Positions 10,950 through 23,466 of a stretch of 64,000 bases of DNA are shown in pieces. The position numbers and the translations under genes are program-made. Source of the DNA: Rhynchospora pubera (lineage: Eukaryota > Streptophyta > Magnoliopsida > Poales > Cyperaceae); contig CM051460.1 of the NCBI GenBank assembly GCA_028095005.1, positions 152,391,461 to 152,455,460 of the forward strand. Direction: 5' to 3'. The first letter of the stretch is position 1, and every line of letters starts with the position of its first letter. The notes below the pieces were generated by a model. The model searched no databases. It was given only the letters and a program-made list of their open reading frames with translations, and had not been told where the DNA came from.

Positions 10950-11254
10950 GGGCCGTTTAGATGGGTAAGGAATAAGAAATAATAGTCTATTTCCGGCGGA
11001 AATTCATTTTTAACCATTCAAATTTTTCACAAAGTTACATACTTTTCGCCTAGAAATAGACTATTCCTCTGGGTGCGTTTGGATCGTTGGAAAAAAGAAG
11101 AAGAAGAATGAATAAGAAGAAAAAAAATTATAAACAATCCAAACTCTTCACAAAGTTACACACTTCCCAATACTTTCTCCCACTTCTTCCCTTCTTCCCT
11201 TCTTCCCACAACTATCCAAACACACCCCTTATTCCTAAGCGATCCAAACGACCC
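10950..11254. mobile_element. Tourist-type MITE pair, one nested in the other
   Basis: The outer element runs from gggccgtttagat to atccaaacgacccc. It is split at 11,071-11,227 by a second element with termini gggtgcgtttggat and atccaaacacaccc. The outer arm resumes at once (cttattcctaagcgatcc), as in the uninterrupted copy at 54.5 kb. This gives the relative age: the inner copy is younger. Confidence 0.65.
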
Positions 11255-12681
11255 CAAAAGAAATACATATACGAAGGAAGCCCATATTTCTGGTTACTTT
11301 GCACATAAAAATTATGCACACTCATTAAAAAGCTCGCGCTAACAATGAATAAGCATTGTAAAAGCTGGCGTAAAAATTATCCCCCTCTTGAATATATGCC
11401 ATGTTTAACTCCACATCGTCTGCAATAAAATTGGTAGCAAGAATATTTCCTTCGAAAAAACAAAAATAGGCCTTATGGTTTAAAACATATATATTCCTAA
11501 AAATCAGATACAATTTACTGTTTAATTTTGACCAGTTGAGTAATATGCAGCTTGCTGGCATCGCAAAAATGAGATGAGAGCATATAATTCTTAAGGGCTG
11601 ATAATCTTTCAAAAAATAAAAATAAAATAAAAAATGAGAGCATATGCAAAGATGTTTTATCCTGTTGGTTCGCTCATCTCTTTTGACGCATTTTGGTTAG
11701 AAGTTCTTTATCAGGATTGCATATCATTTATTCATTTTTTTTTTTTGGGTTTAAACCGGTCTTTGTGGACTTCCTTCCTTGGGCTCAGGAGGCTTTATGT
11801 TTGGCTTCTACCATTTTTTAGGTCTTTCCTGACGGTTTTACTTGAAAAGTATGGACTGGATTACAAGAAGAACCTTTTAAAATATATTTTTTTTAATCAA
11901 GTTTGATGAAAATTGCTAACAGAAATATGTCTTAATTTAATCCAGCTGGGTTTGTATTTTTCTGTAAATAAATATGTTTGAGTGCCAGGTCCCAGGGGGA
12001 TTGAAGTGGACTCTCTGCTAATAAATAAACAAGAAGAACCTTTTTTAAATGGACTCTCTGCTATTTGGAGCTGGAATTGAATCACAATGTCCACTCAAAA
12101 GCTAAGTTTTTGTCTGTGCATTTTTGTTTGTAACATTGTCGCGTAAAGAATTATTGATAATGAATTTTACCTAGACGAAAAGAAATTTATCGAATCAAAA
12201 TGAAAGCGTACTTTAGGAAATCATGTCAAATATGTAATTTTTTCGATTTCGAAATCAAAATTCTTTAGAAGAAAAGAGTGCTCTCACTAACCTTGCATTC
12301 GTCATGTCAGCATCAATCTATTGGTCCAATCGGTTTCTTACCTGTGCATTAAAAAAAAAGAAATAGAATTTTCAATAAGAAAGCAGAACTGGGGCATGAA
12401 GTTGACATCAAGTTATACAGAGTTGGAAGGCATGAAGCTGTAGATGAATTGTTTATAATTATTAATTGTTTTTTTTTTTTATGTCCAAGGCAAATATCCA
12501 ATAACTTTCCAAGATTACAATGATCGAAACTTAAATTCCCAAATCAGTATTAAATACAGAAGAAAGTAAAACTGGTGAGGAACAAGGGCCTCCCGAAGCA
12601 AAAAAGAAGAAACAAAAATTTAATTAACAAAACAATATACTGAAAGAGAACAATGTAATCCAATATTATATGTATGTCATT
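11255..12681. other. intergenic, no gene seen
   Basis: AT-rich spacer 3' of the DUF247 gene. Several short open frames show no recognisable domain or codon structure. Confidence 0.45.
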
Positions 12682-14367
12682 TCAACTCTGCTTCTTAGAT
12701 TGACCACACGAATACACAGAAAAATAAGCAAGCAGAATGTTTGTTACCAAGAGAAGCATTACAAGGGCTCCCATTGAGAAAACAATGGCTGGACTGCTCA
12801 AATGTTGCTGCATGCAACTGGTCCATCTGTTACCATTTCTCGATACGCTACCGTACCGGCTTAATTCCCAGTACAGTCCCCTCAAATAACTCTCTTCTGA
12901 AGAGATGCTGATCAGATCTCCAAAATTTCCAAAAAATGTGTTTTCCGATTGATCTGTGCTTCTTCTATCTACTATGATGCCATTAGAATTCATTGTTTTC
13001 ATGTCATTTGAGTCGTCTATTAGCCCTTGCATGAATGCCACATAACTACTCACATAGCCCGTATTGTCATGCTCACATTGCTCATATGCCATTATGTTAT
13101 GGAATAGCCTGATGCTATAATCATGGATTTGCAATGTTGGGATTGTCATCACCCCATTCTTGAAAGATATATCCATAAAACTGGTTGAATTTTTATTGTT
13201 TCTTATCCTTATTCCTTCTTCAAGAAGCTTGCTAAGACCTGCAGTGCTCTCAGTAGGCGACAAAAGAGGCGGCGAAAGTGAAGATGAATACTCCCTTTGG
13301 TTGACTTGTGGGATGAGAGAGAGGTAATAGGCATGCAAAAAATGGTGGATGTGGTATCGCCGATTTCTAAACAAGGAAACATCTGGTATAGCATGGGGTT
13401 GGATTTCTGTAAAGAGGTTAAGCATGCAGGCCAATAAATCAATTTTTCCATCATGTTTGGTCTTAAAAACGTCAAAAAGAATTTCAACAACAAAGAAAGG
13501 TATCTGGTTTTCCACTTGGAGGAGATCATAGATCACCATGTTCCAAGCCCATGGCCGGTTCGATGAGATGCTTGTGTGTTTCTGGTCTTGCTCTAGTTCC
13601 TTAAGATTTTCTTCCTTCATCATGCCTGATGGGGCATGGCGGAGCAAAAGATGGAGAAGGAAACATCCATCAAGGACCATCATCTCGGCAAGTTCTTCGT
13701 TGTCCAAAGAGATCGAATCGGAGTATGCCTGCCGCAACTGTGCATCCACTGCTTTCATAAGGATTGTACATCGTTGGATCAATATAGGGGTCTTATCTGG
13801 CTCAGAGAGACCGTAATAACGAGATATGAGGCTTTGTACACAACGCCATTTGTTGTCTTGCATATGCTTAAGGGAAGATGAATGCCGGTACGAATGGAAG
13901 TAAGGACCAAGGCAGACAACCTTTGGTGAACACAGATCATCTATGCCTGTGCGAAATTCACGAGGGACACGGCGAATGGTGGAAGGATCTCCGTGGTGTG
14001 GATCTAATGTTGACCTCTTGATCAGGTTTATCACAGTGTCAGGCCATATCGGGTTTAGATGCACATCTAGTTGTGGTTGTGTTACTCCCACAGAGTGCGT
14101 GTCATCAAAAGATCGGTCGGTGAAAATATCTTTTGTTGAGGCAGCGGATGAAGCAGAGGGAGACGGAGGGGGGATTGGGCTAGAGAGGCGTCCTGTGCGG
14201 TACCGCATTGAATTTTGGTTCGGTGGACCGGAGCTCCATTGGCGGCGCTTTGTTGAAGTTGCATCACTAGAAAATGATATAGGGGGTAGTGAAGGCGATT
14301 CTGATGGAGATGATGCACGAGGCCCCAACAACCGCTCGGTGGTGCTTTCCTTGGGTCTTTTATCCAT
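12682..14367 (-). CDS. DUF247 (UPF0481) membrane-anchored protein
   Basis: Single exon, 561 aa. The N-terminal 75 residues are Ser/Pro-rich and probably disordered. The DUF247 domain starts near residue 131 (IRRVPREFR) and contains the family hallmark SPKVVCLGPYFHSY (147-160). It continues with MVLDGCFLLHLLLR and DLLQVENQIPFFVVEILF, and runs to the C-terminus. It ends with one membrane helix (about 526-549, AIVFSMGALVMLLLVTNILL) and a short basic tail, typical of the family. No intron is needed, and the start is the first ATG of the frame. A TATA sequence (tatataaatt, minus strand) lies at about 14,508-14,517. Biochemical function is unknown; some grass DUF247 genes control self-incompatibility, but that role cannot be assumed here. 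Confidence 0.93.
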   Translation of the reverse strand: MDKRPKESTTERLLGPRASSPSESPSLPPISFSSDATSTKRRQWSSGPPNQNSMRYRTGRLSSPIPPPSPSASSAASTKDIFTDRSFDDTHSVGVTQPQLDVHLNPIWPDTVINLIKRSTLDPHHGDPSTIRRVPREFRTGIDDLCSPKVVCLGPYFHSYRHSSSLKHMQDNKWRCVQSLISRYYGLSEPDKTPILIQRCTILMKAVDAQLRQAYSDSISLDNEELAEMMVLDGCFLLHLLLRHAPSGMMKEENLKELEQDQKHTSISSNRPWAWNMVIYDLLQVENQIPFFVVEILFDVFKTKHDGKIDLLACMLNLFTEIQPHAIPDVSLFRNRRYHIHHFLHAYYLSLIPQVNQREYSSSLSPPLLSPTESTAGLSKLLEEGIRIRNNKNSTSFMDISFKNGVMTIPTLQIHDYSIRLFHNIMAYEQCEHDNTGYVSSYVAFMQGLIDDSNDMKTMNSNGIIVDRRSTDQSENTFFGNFGDLISISSEESYLRGLYWELSRYGSVSRNGNRWTSCMQQHLSSPAIVFSMGALVMLLLVTNILLAYFSVYSCGQSKKQS

Positions 14368-14507
14368 TGAAATTCAAGAACTGATCTTAAAATGCACCTT
14401 AAATTAATCGTTCTTCAATGGATAATATGAGGTTTTGATCATTTATTTGTTTGACTTTTGAGAGGGTTAGAGGATGGAGAATTTTCGTTATGCAAGTCCA
14501 TGGCTAA

Positions 14508-14517
14508 TTTATATATG
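14508..14517 (-). promoter_or_regulatory. TATA box of the DUF247 gene
   Basis: On the minus strand the sequence reads tatataaatt about 145 bases before the DUF247 start codon. A hAT MITE sits just upstream, at 14,566. Confidence 0.4.
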
Positions 14518-14565
14518 TTTGATTCTTCTTATACTTAAACTAGGTGCTTTCATGAGTCATGGTTT

Positions 14566-14742
14566 CAGGGGCGAAGTCAGAAAAATAACTTAAGTGAGGC
14601 CAATATGTAAATTTTACTTTTTTAAAGGGGCCAACCTACATAATTACCCATACTTTCACTAAATTTAGCTTATAAATATTAATCAAATTTAAAAATGTGG
14701 GGAGGCCAAGCCCACCAGGGCCACACCTTGGCTCCGCCCCTG
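14566..14742. mobile_element. hAT-type MITE in the DUF247 promoter
   Basis: 177 bp with terminal inverted repeats caggggcgaagtcag at the left and cttggctccgcccctg at the right. An exact 8-bp target duplication CATGGTTT lies at 14,558-14,565 and 14,743-14,750. The ends match the widespread CAGGGGCGGAGC hAT terminus of plants. It lies about 200 bp upstream of the DUF247 start codon. Confidence 0.85.
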
Positions 14743-14750
14743 CATGGTTT

Positions 14751-17079
14751 CAAATGCAATTAGCATTGTTTTGCTTTTGTCTTAAAAAGAGACTTTTTAT
14801 TGCACAGAACGTAGGTGTGCAAGTAATGTCTTCAGCCCCAAAAAAGAATAACAACAACCAAACAAGATAAATAAAAATATCTCTATTGACTAAAAAGCTA
14901 AATTAATTTTTGCGCGTGAGTTTCTGGATAAATAAAATATTTTAGGCTTACGTTTTTTTTTTCATTAAATGGAGTATACATTTCATTCTGCAATTTATCT
15001 CTTTGGATCCATATAAGATATAACGGTTTATAACTTTCAATTAGAGTGTAAATAAATATTTTATCTCCGCAAGCAAATGCTTGAAAACAGAGCACTGACC
15101 ATTCCTTGATGCACCAACCATAATTAAAGGATCTTAGAGGAATGTTTCTTTTCTTTTTACCTCATGAGAAAGAATAAATATTTGATTTTCAATCACCAAA
15201 TTCCATTCCATGGTCTAGAACGTGTTGAATCAGTTCGCGTGTAATTAAGCCTCTTGTTTTTTCTATGCTGTTTTTTCCTCCTTTTTTTGTTGAATACAAT
15301 AATCAAAATTATCTCATCATGTTGCAAGCAATTCAACTTGTAGTTCTCATGCTTTTATTTAATGAAAATAATCCTTCAGATGTCTTATAATTTTTTTTGT
15401 GTATGCTGGATTGTTGGGGGCAGTAAATGACATTACAAGGTAAAGGCAATATATAATTATATACCCACAAGACAACTACCAAAACCGCTGGTGTAACCAG
15501 CATATGATCTGTTGCATATGAAATAGAAATTTTATCAACCCGGGGGCAATGACACTTGCATAACTGTCATTATTCTATCCTGTGTAGAATGGAGAACCTT
15601 ATAAGTTGCATGCATGATAAACAATAAAGTCAAAAATCTTTTAATAAAATTAAATAAATAAATAAATTCGCTTGTCATCTCGCCCAACAAAATAACAGAA
15701 AAGGTAGGAAAAAATATCAACCCTTCTTCAAAAAATGCATGTGCATCCTTTTTTTTTAATCATAAACCGTGTGCATAATTTTTATATGATCACATCCTTT
15801 AATTGCATTCTATACACATACAGTTGGCCGTTTATGGATTTGAGGATCATTTTCTTATTTTTAATTTGAACTTTTTTTTATACTTGTAGGTTGATTTAAG
15901 CTCTCGCAGCTATATACGGTGGTACCGGTACCATTCCAGATTTGGCAAGGAACATTCTATTTTGCCACATAATAAATTTCTTTTTGGTAGAATTCTGTCT
16001 CCCAAATAGAAACTTTCATTTGCAGTTATCCCTCTTCTTCTCCGTCCTATAATTTCAAGTTCTATTGCTACTTTTTTGTGCTTGAAATCTGGAAACCCTA
16101 ATTTTTTAAATGAACCAATTAAAAACTGAATCCAAAAGGCTACACAACATGATTTTCAAACTTCGGAAAAATGGTGTAGACAAGTTGTCCAGAATAACGC
16201 TGGCTTATGCAAAATCTTTTAGAAGACTAAAGTTAATATTGCAGATTCCTGCGCTGTATTTTGAATAACAGGCTTTATTTGTTTTCTTTTTCTTAACCTC
16301 GATTTACAATGTTTTGACTTGAAGAATTAGAAATTCAAATAGATTTTTTTTCATTTATTTCTTATTTTTCTAATCTTGTTTCTAATATTATGTGATGGTA
16401 GTGCCCAATCTCTTCCCATCAAGTGAATAAAATCAAATTTGCAGACAATCTCGTCGATAAAAAAATTTAAAGAATCTGTGCATCTTCTGTGAGATAATAT
16501 AATCTAAATAAACCTTTCTTATTTACAACAATTGGCACAAAAATCCCCAATGGATCTTTTCCTGAAGTGAAACATAGTTGACATGAGTGTATTCACCACA
16601 TTGGAAAGTTTTTTTTTTTCGAAACCTTGACAGCAGCTGTCACCACATTGGAAAGTTAATGTGACACAATCTCAATTAAGGAAACAAGATAAGAAAATAA
16701 ACCTGTTGGAATTTGTATCCAATACATACATCATGTAGACCATCAATATGCATCGTCATTTCTCGTTGCATCTTTTCAGTTCGATTTGAGCGGTTGTCAA
16801 CTTGTCATTAGCAACAAAGCTAATGACAAAATAAGAATAGTAGCAGCATTAATAACACTAATAATTATTAAAGATGATTGCGATGATAGTAATGTAATAA
16901 CAACAATATCCATATCCCTATAGAAATTTTATTCTACCATAATCACTATCTAAAAAATAGAGATCGAAGACCTATAAATGGCTATAACTAACTAGCCTCC
17001 TATCTCAAGGAACGTGAGCAAAAAGTTGAAAATGCAGCAAAAAAAATTTCAACTACAAAATGGTTAGCCTGGCAACTAT
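14751..17079. other. intergenic, no gene seen
   Basis: AT-rich spacer between the DUF247 gene and the 3' end of the GAUT gene. Only the small insertion at 16,611-16,640 stands out. Confidence 0.45.
16611..16640 (-). mobile_element. tiny truncated retrotransposon-like tail, copy 1
   Basis: A 30-bp insert (T-run followed by cgaaaccttgacagcagct) separates two exact copies of caccacattggaaagtt at 16,594-16,610 and 16,641-16,657. A long target duplication plus a homopolymer at one edge fits target-primed insertion of a SINE or LINE 3' tail on the minus strand. The core gacagcagctgt is shared with the insert at 25,531. Confidence 0.6.
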
Positions 17080-20000
17080 TTATTTGTGAATATTGCATTT
17101 TAGCAACAATGAATTATTATAGTTCAAGTACTCAACCCAGTAGACCCTGTATTTTGGAATGGACATCTCCAGCCAGGGTTTCATGTTCCCATTATAGTGG
17201 AGAACTGTAGCTCTCTCTAATTCAAGCTCACTAACTACTCTGAAACTTGATTGACCAAGGCCAAGCAAATGCCACCGTCTATCAAGAGCCATGGTGTGAC
17301 TATAAAATACCATCTGGCCTATTGGAAGGATTCCTGTTTTCCATAGCTGCCCTTCCTTTCCCTTAAAATTTTACAAAAAAAGATTAAAAATATTGAGCAT
17401 CACTTAAAATATAGTAGCACAACGTAAAACCAAATATAAACACAACAAGGCCTAACCCGTACATAATAAAAGAGTTCCTTAGAAGGGCCATGACTTGTGC
17501 AGTTGTGCTTATGACAGTACTTGGATGCAGCATAGGTACCAAACATATATAATTCAAACTGTAGTCTCTAATTAAAATAAAATTCTCTTACCAGCTGAAG
17601 CCATTTATGAAGAGCATCAGTTAGATCAAGGCGCCGCCACTCATCTAGGTCAAATAAGTTCATTCCAAAGGCCCAAATACAGGTGTCGCCATCAAATTTA
17701 CTCGCTATGACTGGCTCAGAAAAGTTAAGGATGGTTTTAATTCTATTGACTGAATCCCCTGTGTTATCGCATGCCTCGGCCGCTAAGTTCACATAGCCTT
17801 CCATGTCAATCCGCCATAGTTCCCCTAAGTCCTTCCTCACCACCACATCATGATCAAGAAGTAATATTTTGCTTAAAGAAGGAAATATCTGGGGGAGATA
17901 GAACCGGAGGTAGTTGAAGCGAGATGTGAATCTGAGGTCTCCTAAGTCATGAAATTTGAAGGATGAGGTGAAATTGGAGGGAAGATTCTTCAAATTTTCT
18001 ATTGCTTGGATTTGGATTGTAGCTGGAGAGGGAGGGTTTAAGAGAAACCATGCTGACATGGCCGGAAAATTTTGGGAATCAGTTATTATGTGAAACACGA
18101 TTTTATCTGCCTCCTGTTTCAGATAATTGCAATAATATTAGATATACAGATATTGAGAGTACTGCAGCAATGCTGTTGGATGTAGATTGCCATAGACTAC
18201 AGATGCTTTGCAAATTTAAATTATGAAAAAAATATGAAATACTGGTGAGGCCATGAGCATTTCTCATATGGGAGGGGCATTTCTTTGGGCTTTTAATTAA
18301 AGCATAGAAAGAGGTGTGCATAAAACATTGATATGGCTCAACAAATAATTTGGAGTTTTGGACAGCAATGCAGTAAGGCTGTACCTTATCCATAAAATGG
18401 AATCCCACCTGAATTAACTGTATAATCTGGCATTAAGAAGGTAACTACAAACATTGCTACATACCTTGGAATTGAAAATAGTTGAGTTAACAACCACTGC
18501 GCAAGCAAGCACATTATCAGAGAACACTGCATAGTGGTACAATTGAGGATCCTCAACAAAATTCCCTCTTGGAAACAACCGCTTCTCTGTATCCAACCCA
18601 AAATACTCAGATATCAGACTCAGGGAGAGACAGTGAAGTCCCTTTGGCATTGTTCTAGCCACCAATTGCGTCAGATAGGAGGCTTGATTCTGTTGTGTTC
18701 TTAACTGCTCTTCTGTGTTGTAAGTCATTGCACGTAGCTTAGTTGCCATGGCTGCACAGTCTGGGTATGCTGCTTGTGCTCTGAATAAGGTTGCCTCCAT
18801 TTGGCGAATTTTCTGCAATGCACTGGGGCAGTGTTCTTGATCTCAATTTTGTGGGAAATAAAAATTATATTGCTTGGTTGCTTTCGCAAATTACACCCTA
18901 TATTTCATCTGATTTGCAAATATTTCTTTTTAACAAACAAGAACAAAAAATGACAGCATAAGATTGAATAAACTAAAAGAAATCTAATTGGAGAACTAAG
19001 GGAACAAAAAGCAGGAGGACATGGGACATATCTGTCAACACTTGATATGTGCATTTCATTTTTTTCAGACCTACCAGCCAGGTACCAGGCTATTAGCCAA
19101 TATTAAAATATTAAAAGAATATAAATGTACGCAAATGTCATTTTATAATTCCATCCTACCTCCTAGATAATCTTTTATTTGCAGTAGTATGAGCAAGTAC
19201 TCTCTGAATCTCCTTGATCCTTAACTTTAGCTCCTTGACTAGGTGCGAGTTGCTGCCAGGAGGGGCAAACCGCAAATACGCATGTGCCATTATGACCTGG
19301 TCTTCCATCTCCCATATCTTCTCTCTTGTTACTTCAGCTGAGACTTTTTTTGTCTGCATTTTGATTGTTGACAAGACAAAAGTGTTCAATTTAAGTAATC
19401 ATAAAAGTTTAAGTGATCCATAAATTATCTATAGAGGATCATACCTCTATGGTAGTTGACTGATTTTGTTTACTTCTTCCATCGCCATCAGATACCAATC
19501 CTGATTATTTTTTAAAAAAAAAAGTAATTCACTAAATTGATAGATATACAGATGAGTTATTAATAATTGATAATGCCAAAATTTTCGAATGATGCAGAAG
19601 GCTTGCCTCCTTTCCCAAGGGAACCATTGATTCTCACCACTGGAGTATGAAAGCTTTCATCTTTATATACAATACCTTCAGTACCCTAAATAAAGATGTT
19701 TAAATCGCACAAAAGTTAAATAATAAAACAAAATAAAACATAGAAATTAAAGAAATAAAATAGAAGAAATAAAGGATGTTTTTCATGGATACCTCTTCAA
19801 TGACATTGAGTTTTTGAGAATCACTGGTGTGCCCCTGTTCACACAAAAGGTGACATATTAATAGAAAGATAAAGTGAAGAAGCCTGTAGTGTAATTTTCC
19901 AAAAAATTTGCCCTCAAATGATAAATGTGAAAAAAAAAATATTGAACTTAATTTAGATCCTCCAATAATCAGATTGATGTGAAATCCTCCAGCTTATCCT

Positions 20001-20378
20001 AAATGTTTCAAATTTTCATGTTTCGAAATTCGACTTTCGAAAAGATAAACACAAGGTTTTCTACAGGAAATTAAAAGGGAAAAAGGAAAAAATTTAAAGA
20101 ATTTGAGAATCAGAGGATACATTATTCTTAACCAATCCGGAGCTCTCTCTTCCGAAATCTTCCCGTTCTGTATCAAACAAATCAAAAAGGTAAACGCCAA
20201 AACTGAAACAAATACAAGAATAACAAAAAATGTAACAAAATGCTTAAATCTGCAAAGAAAGCTAACCAGATTTACTATTCGTCGATGGCAGATTGAGCAT
20301 CATAAAAAGAAAACAAGGCAAAACAACGAAGAATAGCCCCAAGAGAAGAACCCTTCGGAGCAACACCGATTGCCTCAT
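17080..20378 (-). CDS. GAUT-family galacturonosyltransferase (GT8), GAUT5/6-like
   Basis: Nine exons in transcription order: 20378-20267, 20167-20121, 19834-19793, 19685-19607, 19500-19445, 19353-19160, 18822-18465, 18113-17592 and 17361-17080. All phases agree and give 563 aa. Residues about 8-30 are a hydrophobic signal anchor (VLLLGLFFVVLPCFLFMML), as in type II Golgi enzymes. The stem region includes QVIMAHAYLRFAPP and SHLVKELKLRIKE. The GT8 domain has LYHYAVFSDNVLACAVVV, the metal-binding DxD (LLLDHDVVV, 383-385), CIWAFGMNLFDLDEW and the C-terminal HYNGNMKPW (525-533). The family transfers GalA from UDP-GalA in pectin synthesis. LLDHDVVV and the WAFGMNLFDL context point to the GAUT5/6 clade, but the exact orthologue is not settled. 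Oddities: the GAVETC motif of most GAUTs reads LAAEAC, and the intron after exon 4 needs a GC donor. Confidence 0.9.
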
Positions 20379-21317
20379 CTGAAAAATCCCCAACTGAGAT
20401 TACTCTGCATCGGCGATTGATCGCATTTCGAGTTTAGGAAGGAAATGGATACAAAGATTACGAGAATCGAATCGATTTAGGAAGGAAATGTGAAACGAAA
20501 AGGTTTCTCAGTGTGAAATTTCGGGCCTTATTCATTAACATTTAGCTTCTAGTTCTTATGTGAAACAAAATATGTCTCTTTCGTGTAACGGTTATTTGTC
20601 AGTTGGATTGAGATGTATTTTATTGACCCGTGATACAATAGTCAACGGAACTTCAAACTCGGGAGTTTTTTGTACCTGAGAAGCAACGAGAGATGAATGA
20701 CTCGATTTGGCATTGGGATTTTGAATTGGAGAACCTCGTTTCGGTGAATAGATTGAGAGGGTGGCTGAGATTGTTCGTGCCTTTGGACACGTGGAAGGGG
20801 ATTAATGGTTCGATACGGAGTCCGCTGTTACGAATGTGTACGCGGTTCATTCACCGAGATTTGTCCGTCGGCAGGAATTACATGCACCGTCCAAGAGCGT
20901 ATCTTGATTAGATTTTTTAATCCAAACGTCAAACAGCCGTAAGACGAGTGAAATGTTGCCACGTGCGATCGGAAGAGCGTCGTAGAATTCTTTTTGCGGG
21001 ATTTTCTGCGTCCGCAAGGACAGACACGATTCCTTGCCTTAGGAGACGGTTACTGGAGGGACCCACACGGCCACAAGCTCATCCGTGAATTTTGGATCGT
21101 CTGTTGTAAATAGCAAGGGTTTTTCATGGAGCAACTTTACTTGAATGGTTCCTTGGCTGCCCAGTCAAGTGTGTCTCTAAAAAAAATAATAATAATTCTT
21201 GAAAGGCGAAGTTTATTTTCCATTAATTTCAATTATGTGTCACTCGTCAAATAGATCAGTTTAAATTGTTTGAATGTGTCATATTAGGATTTATATTATC
21301 GTCGTAATATATGTATA
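20379..21317. other. GAUT upstream region, no gene
   Basis: Region 5' of the GAUT gene. Less AT-rich than its surroundings between about 20.65 and 21.1 kb, with two overlapping opposed open frames of about 70 codons that match nothing I recognise. No TATA box stands out. Confidence 0.4.
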
Positions 21318-21703
21318 GAGGTGGGCTAAAGTGCCATAGATGGCAATGCCATAGATGTTCTTTTTGAGTCATTTTTTTAAGATCTGAAATTCAATCGGTT
21401 AATCCAAACCGTTCAAATTGATCAACATATTGAAATACCATTGGAGACCAAATTTTACATTTTTTTTGAATTTTTTTACTATTTATTTTGATATGTTCAA
21501 ATTGGAGGGTCTGAAATACTCTAATTATAACGTTTTTTAAAAAATATCATAATAAATAGTAAAAAAATTCAAAAAAATATAAGGGTATTTTAATATGGTG
21601 AATAACTTGAACTATTTGAATTGAACATTTGAATTTTAGATCTCGAAAAATGACTCTATGGCACGGGACCCTCTGTGCCATCTATGGCACATTAGCCATC
21701 CTC
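21318..21703. mobile_element. long-hairpin MITE with GTGCCATAGATGGCA ends
   Basis: 386 bp. The left end gggctaaagtgccatagatggca-type sequence is repeated inverted at the right (tgccatctatggcacattagcc). The inner arms (tcaaattg.../aaaaattc...) are complementary over most of their length. The edges show no exact duplication. A related half-element lies at 55.2-55.4 kb. Confidence 0.6.
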
Positions 21704-22063
21704 ATTATATATATATAAGTTAAGTTTTATTTCAATTTATTGAAATTTTATGAGTCACAAAAGTGTATGATGTATGTTAATTTAAAATGATAGTGACATA
21801 CCTTAAAATATATATATATATTATAGAAGAAATATCGAAATTTATTCACTTTTGATAAAATAATGACTTCTAATTCCCTTAAGAATAATCAATCAAAGTT
21901 ACAGAGTTATAGAAATAATTTTAGTGTTATTTAGGAAACATTTAGAATTTTAGATTCATGAAAATATTACTTACTAAATAATGGAGTTATTATTTGTTTG
22001 AATGCAATTCAAATATATTCCCTTTTTGAAATAGTATTAGATTTGGCAACTCGATATTATCTA

Positions 22064-22435
22064 GCCTCGTTTGGATGGTATAGAAATAAGGAAGAATAGT
22101 TTTTTCCTAGAAATAACTTATTCCTAGACATCCAAACAAGTTAGGAATAAAGAGAAAAATAGCTTCTTCCAACAATTATATAAACATAATTTCAACAAAA
22201 TTAGCTAAATACTAATAGCTAAATGAAATTTTGTGTGCTCTTTAATTAGTACTTTATTTAATATTAAAATAATATTTTTTAATAATTTACTTAAATTAAT
22301 ATTAATTTGTTTATTCCTAACTCACCGTCCAAACAACATTTCTTCTTCCCGGAATAACACTCTTTCCACTCTTCCCAACTCTTCCCAATGTTTTCTTCCT
22401 AAAATCCTTATACCCATACCATCCAAATGAGCCTG
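22064..22435. mobile_element. long Tourist-like element
   Basis: The ends cctcgtttggatggtat and ataccatccaaatgagg-type (atgagcc) form an 18-bp imperfect inverted repeat. Internally, paired attcctaga/ccaaac motifs repeat the pattern, suggesting a second element inside. Borders are approximate. Confidence 0.5.
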
Positions 22436-22439
22436 TAAG

Positions 22440-22598
22440 AGTGGCACTATTTTAATGATTATTATTCTAAATCATATAATCACCCTTTAAATAAATATTC
22501 CAAATAACAGATAATATTTAAATCTATTATTATTTATTATGCAACATAATCGTCTTCACAACATGCTCTATCCACCGAAATATAAACCTTCTCGAATA

Positions 22599-22641
<43 letters not shown>

Positions 22642-23466
22642 ATTATTATTATTATTATTATATGAAAAATCCAAATCATGATTATTCACTACACGAGAGG
22701 CCACATACATGATTGTTAATTGTACAAAGATCACTGCATTATCCTGAGCAGAGAACAGCAGGAGAAATTTTGAGATCATGTGCCTTGCGTAGCTCGTTAT
22801 GGGACACATTCATGTTTATTTATTTTTTTTAATTATATATAAGTCGGTTGTTTTTCATCGTTAAGCACTTTTGTTAAAGCCTAATTATGTTCAAACTTAC
22901 TACAAGAATCGGTTCAGGACTTCAGGTTCAATTATTCACGAACTGAAAGACTGAAGAAGATTATAGTCCCTCAGCCATCAGCCCTCAGACAAACCTTCCA
23001 AGTTGACTGAAATTAATTTACATTAATTAGGTATGGAGCATACATTGTCTAGAATTCTGATGAAATTCATATTTGAAACTTTAATTCTTAACTCAATTAT
23101 GAATGACTTAATACACCAAACATGTCTTAAAATTAAATTAGTAAGATTACTTAAGTGCTAACTAAGATTCAAAGTTAAGAAAAAAATCTGTCGACATGGC
23201 ATATAAACTAAGACACCATGTCTTAAATAAAGTACTAGTCGGGCTTATCGAGTTTCGCTCGATACATGAGTTTTTTTTTAATTAATTTTTTATTTTATTT
23301 ATTTGTAATTAAGTTATCCATCTATTTTAGTTTGTATAACTCAATTTTATTTATTTGCGACAAACTAAAAATATTTTGTCTGAATTTATGGATGGTTATA
23401 AAACATTACCAAAGACACGATGTTTTAAGAATAATAAGCAAATTTGTGTTGAAAATAACCTTGTAG
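22440..23466. other. intergenic between MITE and satellite
   Basis: AT-rich spacer containing a (TTA)n microsatellite at 22,598-22,660. No gene supported. Confidence 0.4.
22598..22660. repeat. (TTA)n microsatellite
   Basis: About 20 copies of the trinucleotide tta with one interruption (aattatt). Confidence 0.9.

Noticed and set aside
20653..20911. Two opposed open frames of about 70 codons upstream of the GAUT gene
   Set aside because: They mirror each other on the two strands, with no recognisable domain, splice context or promoter.
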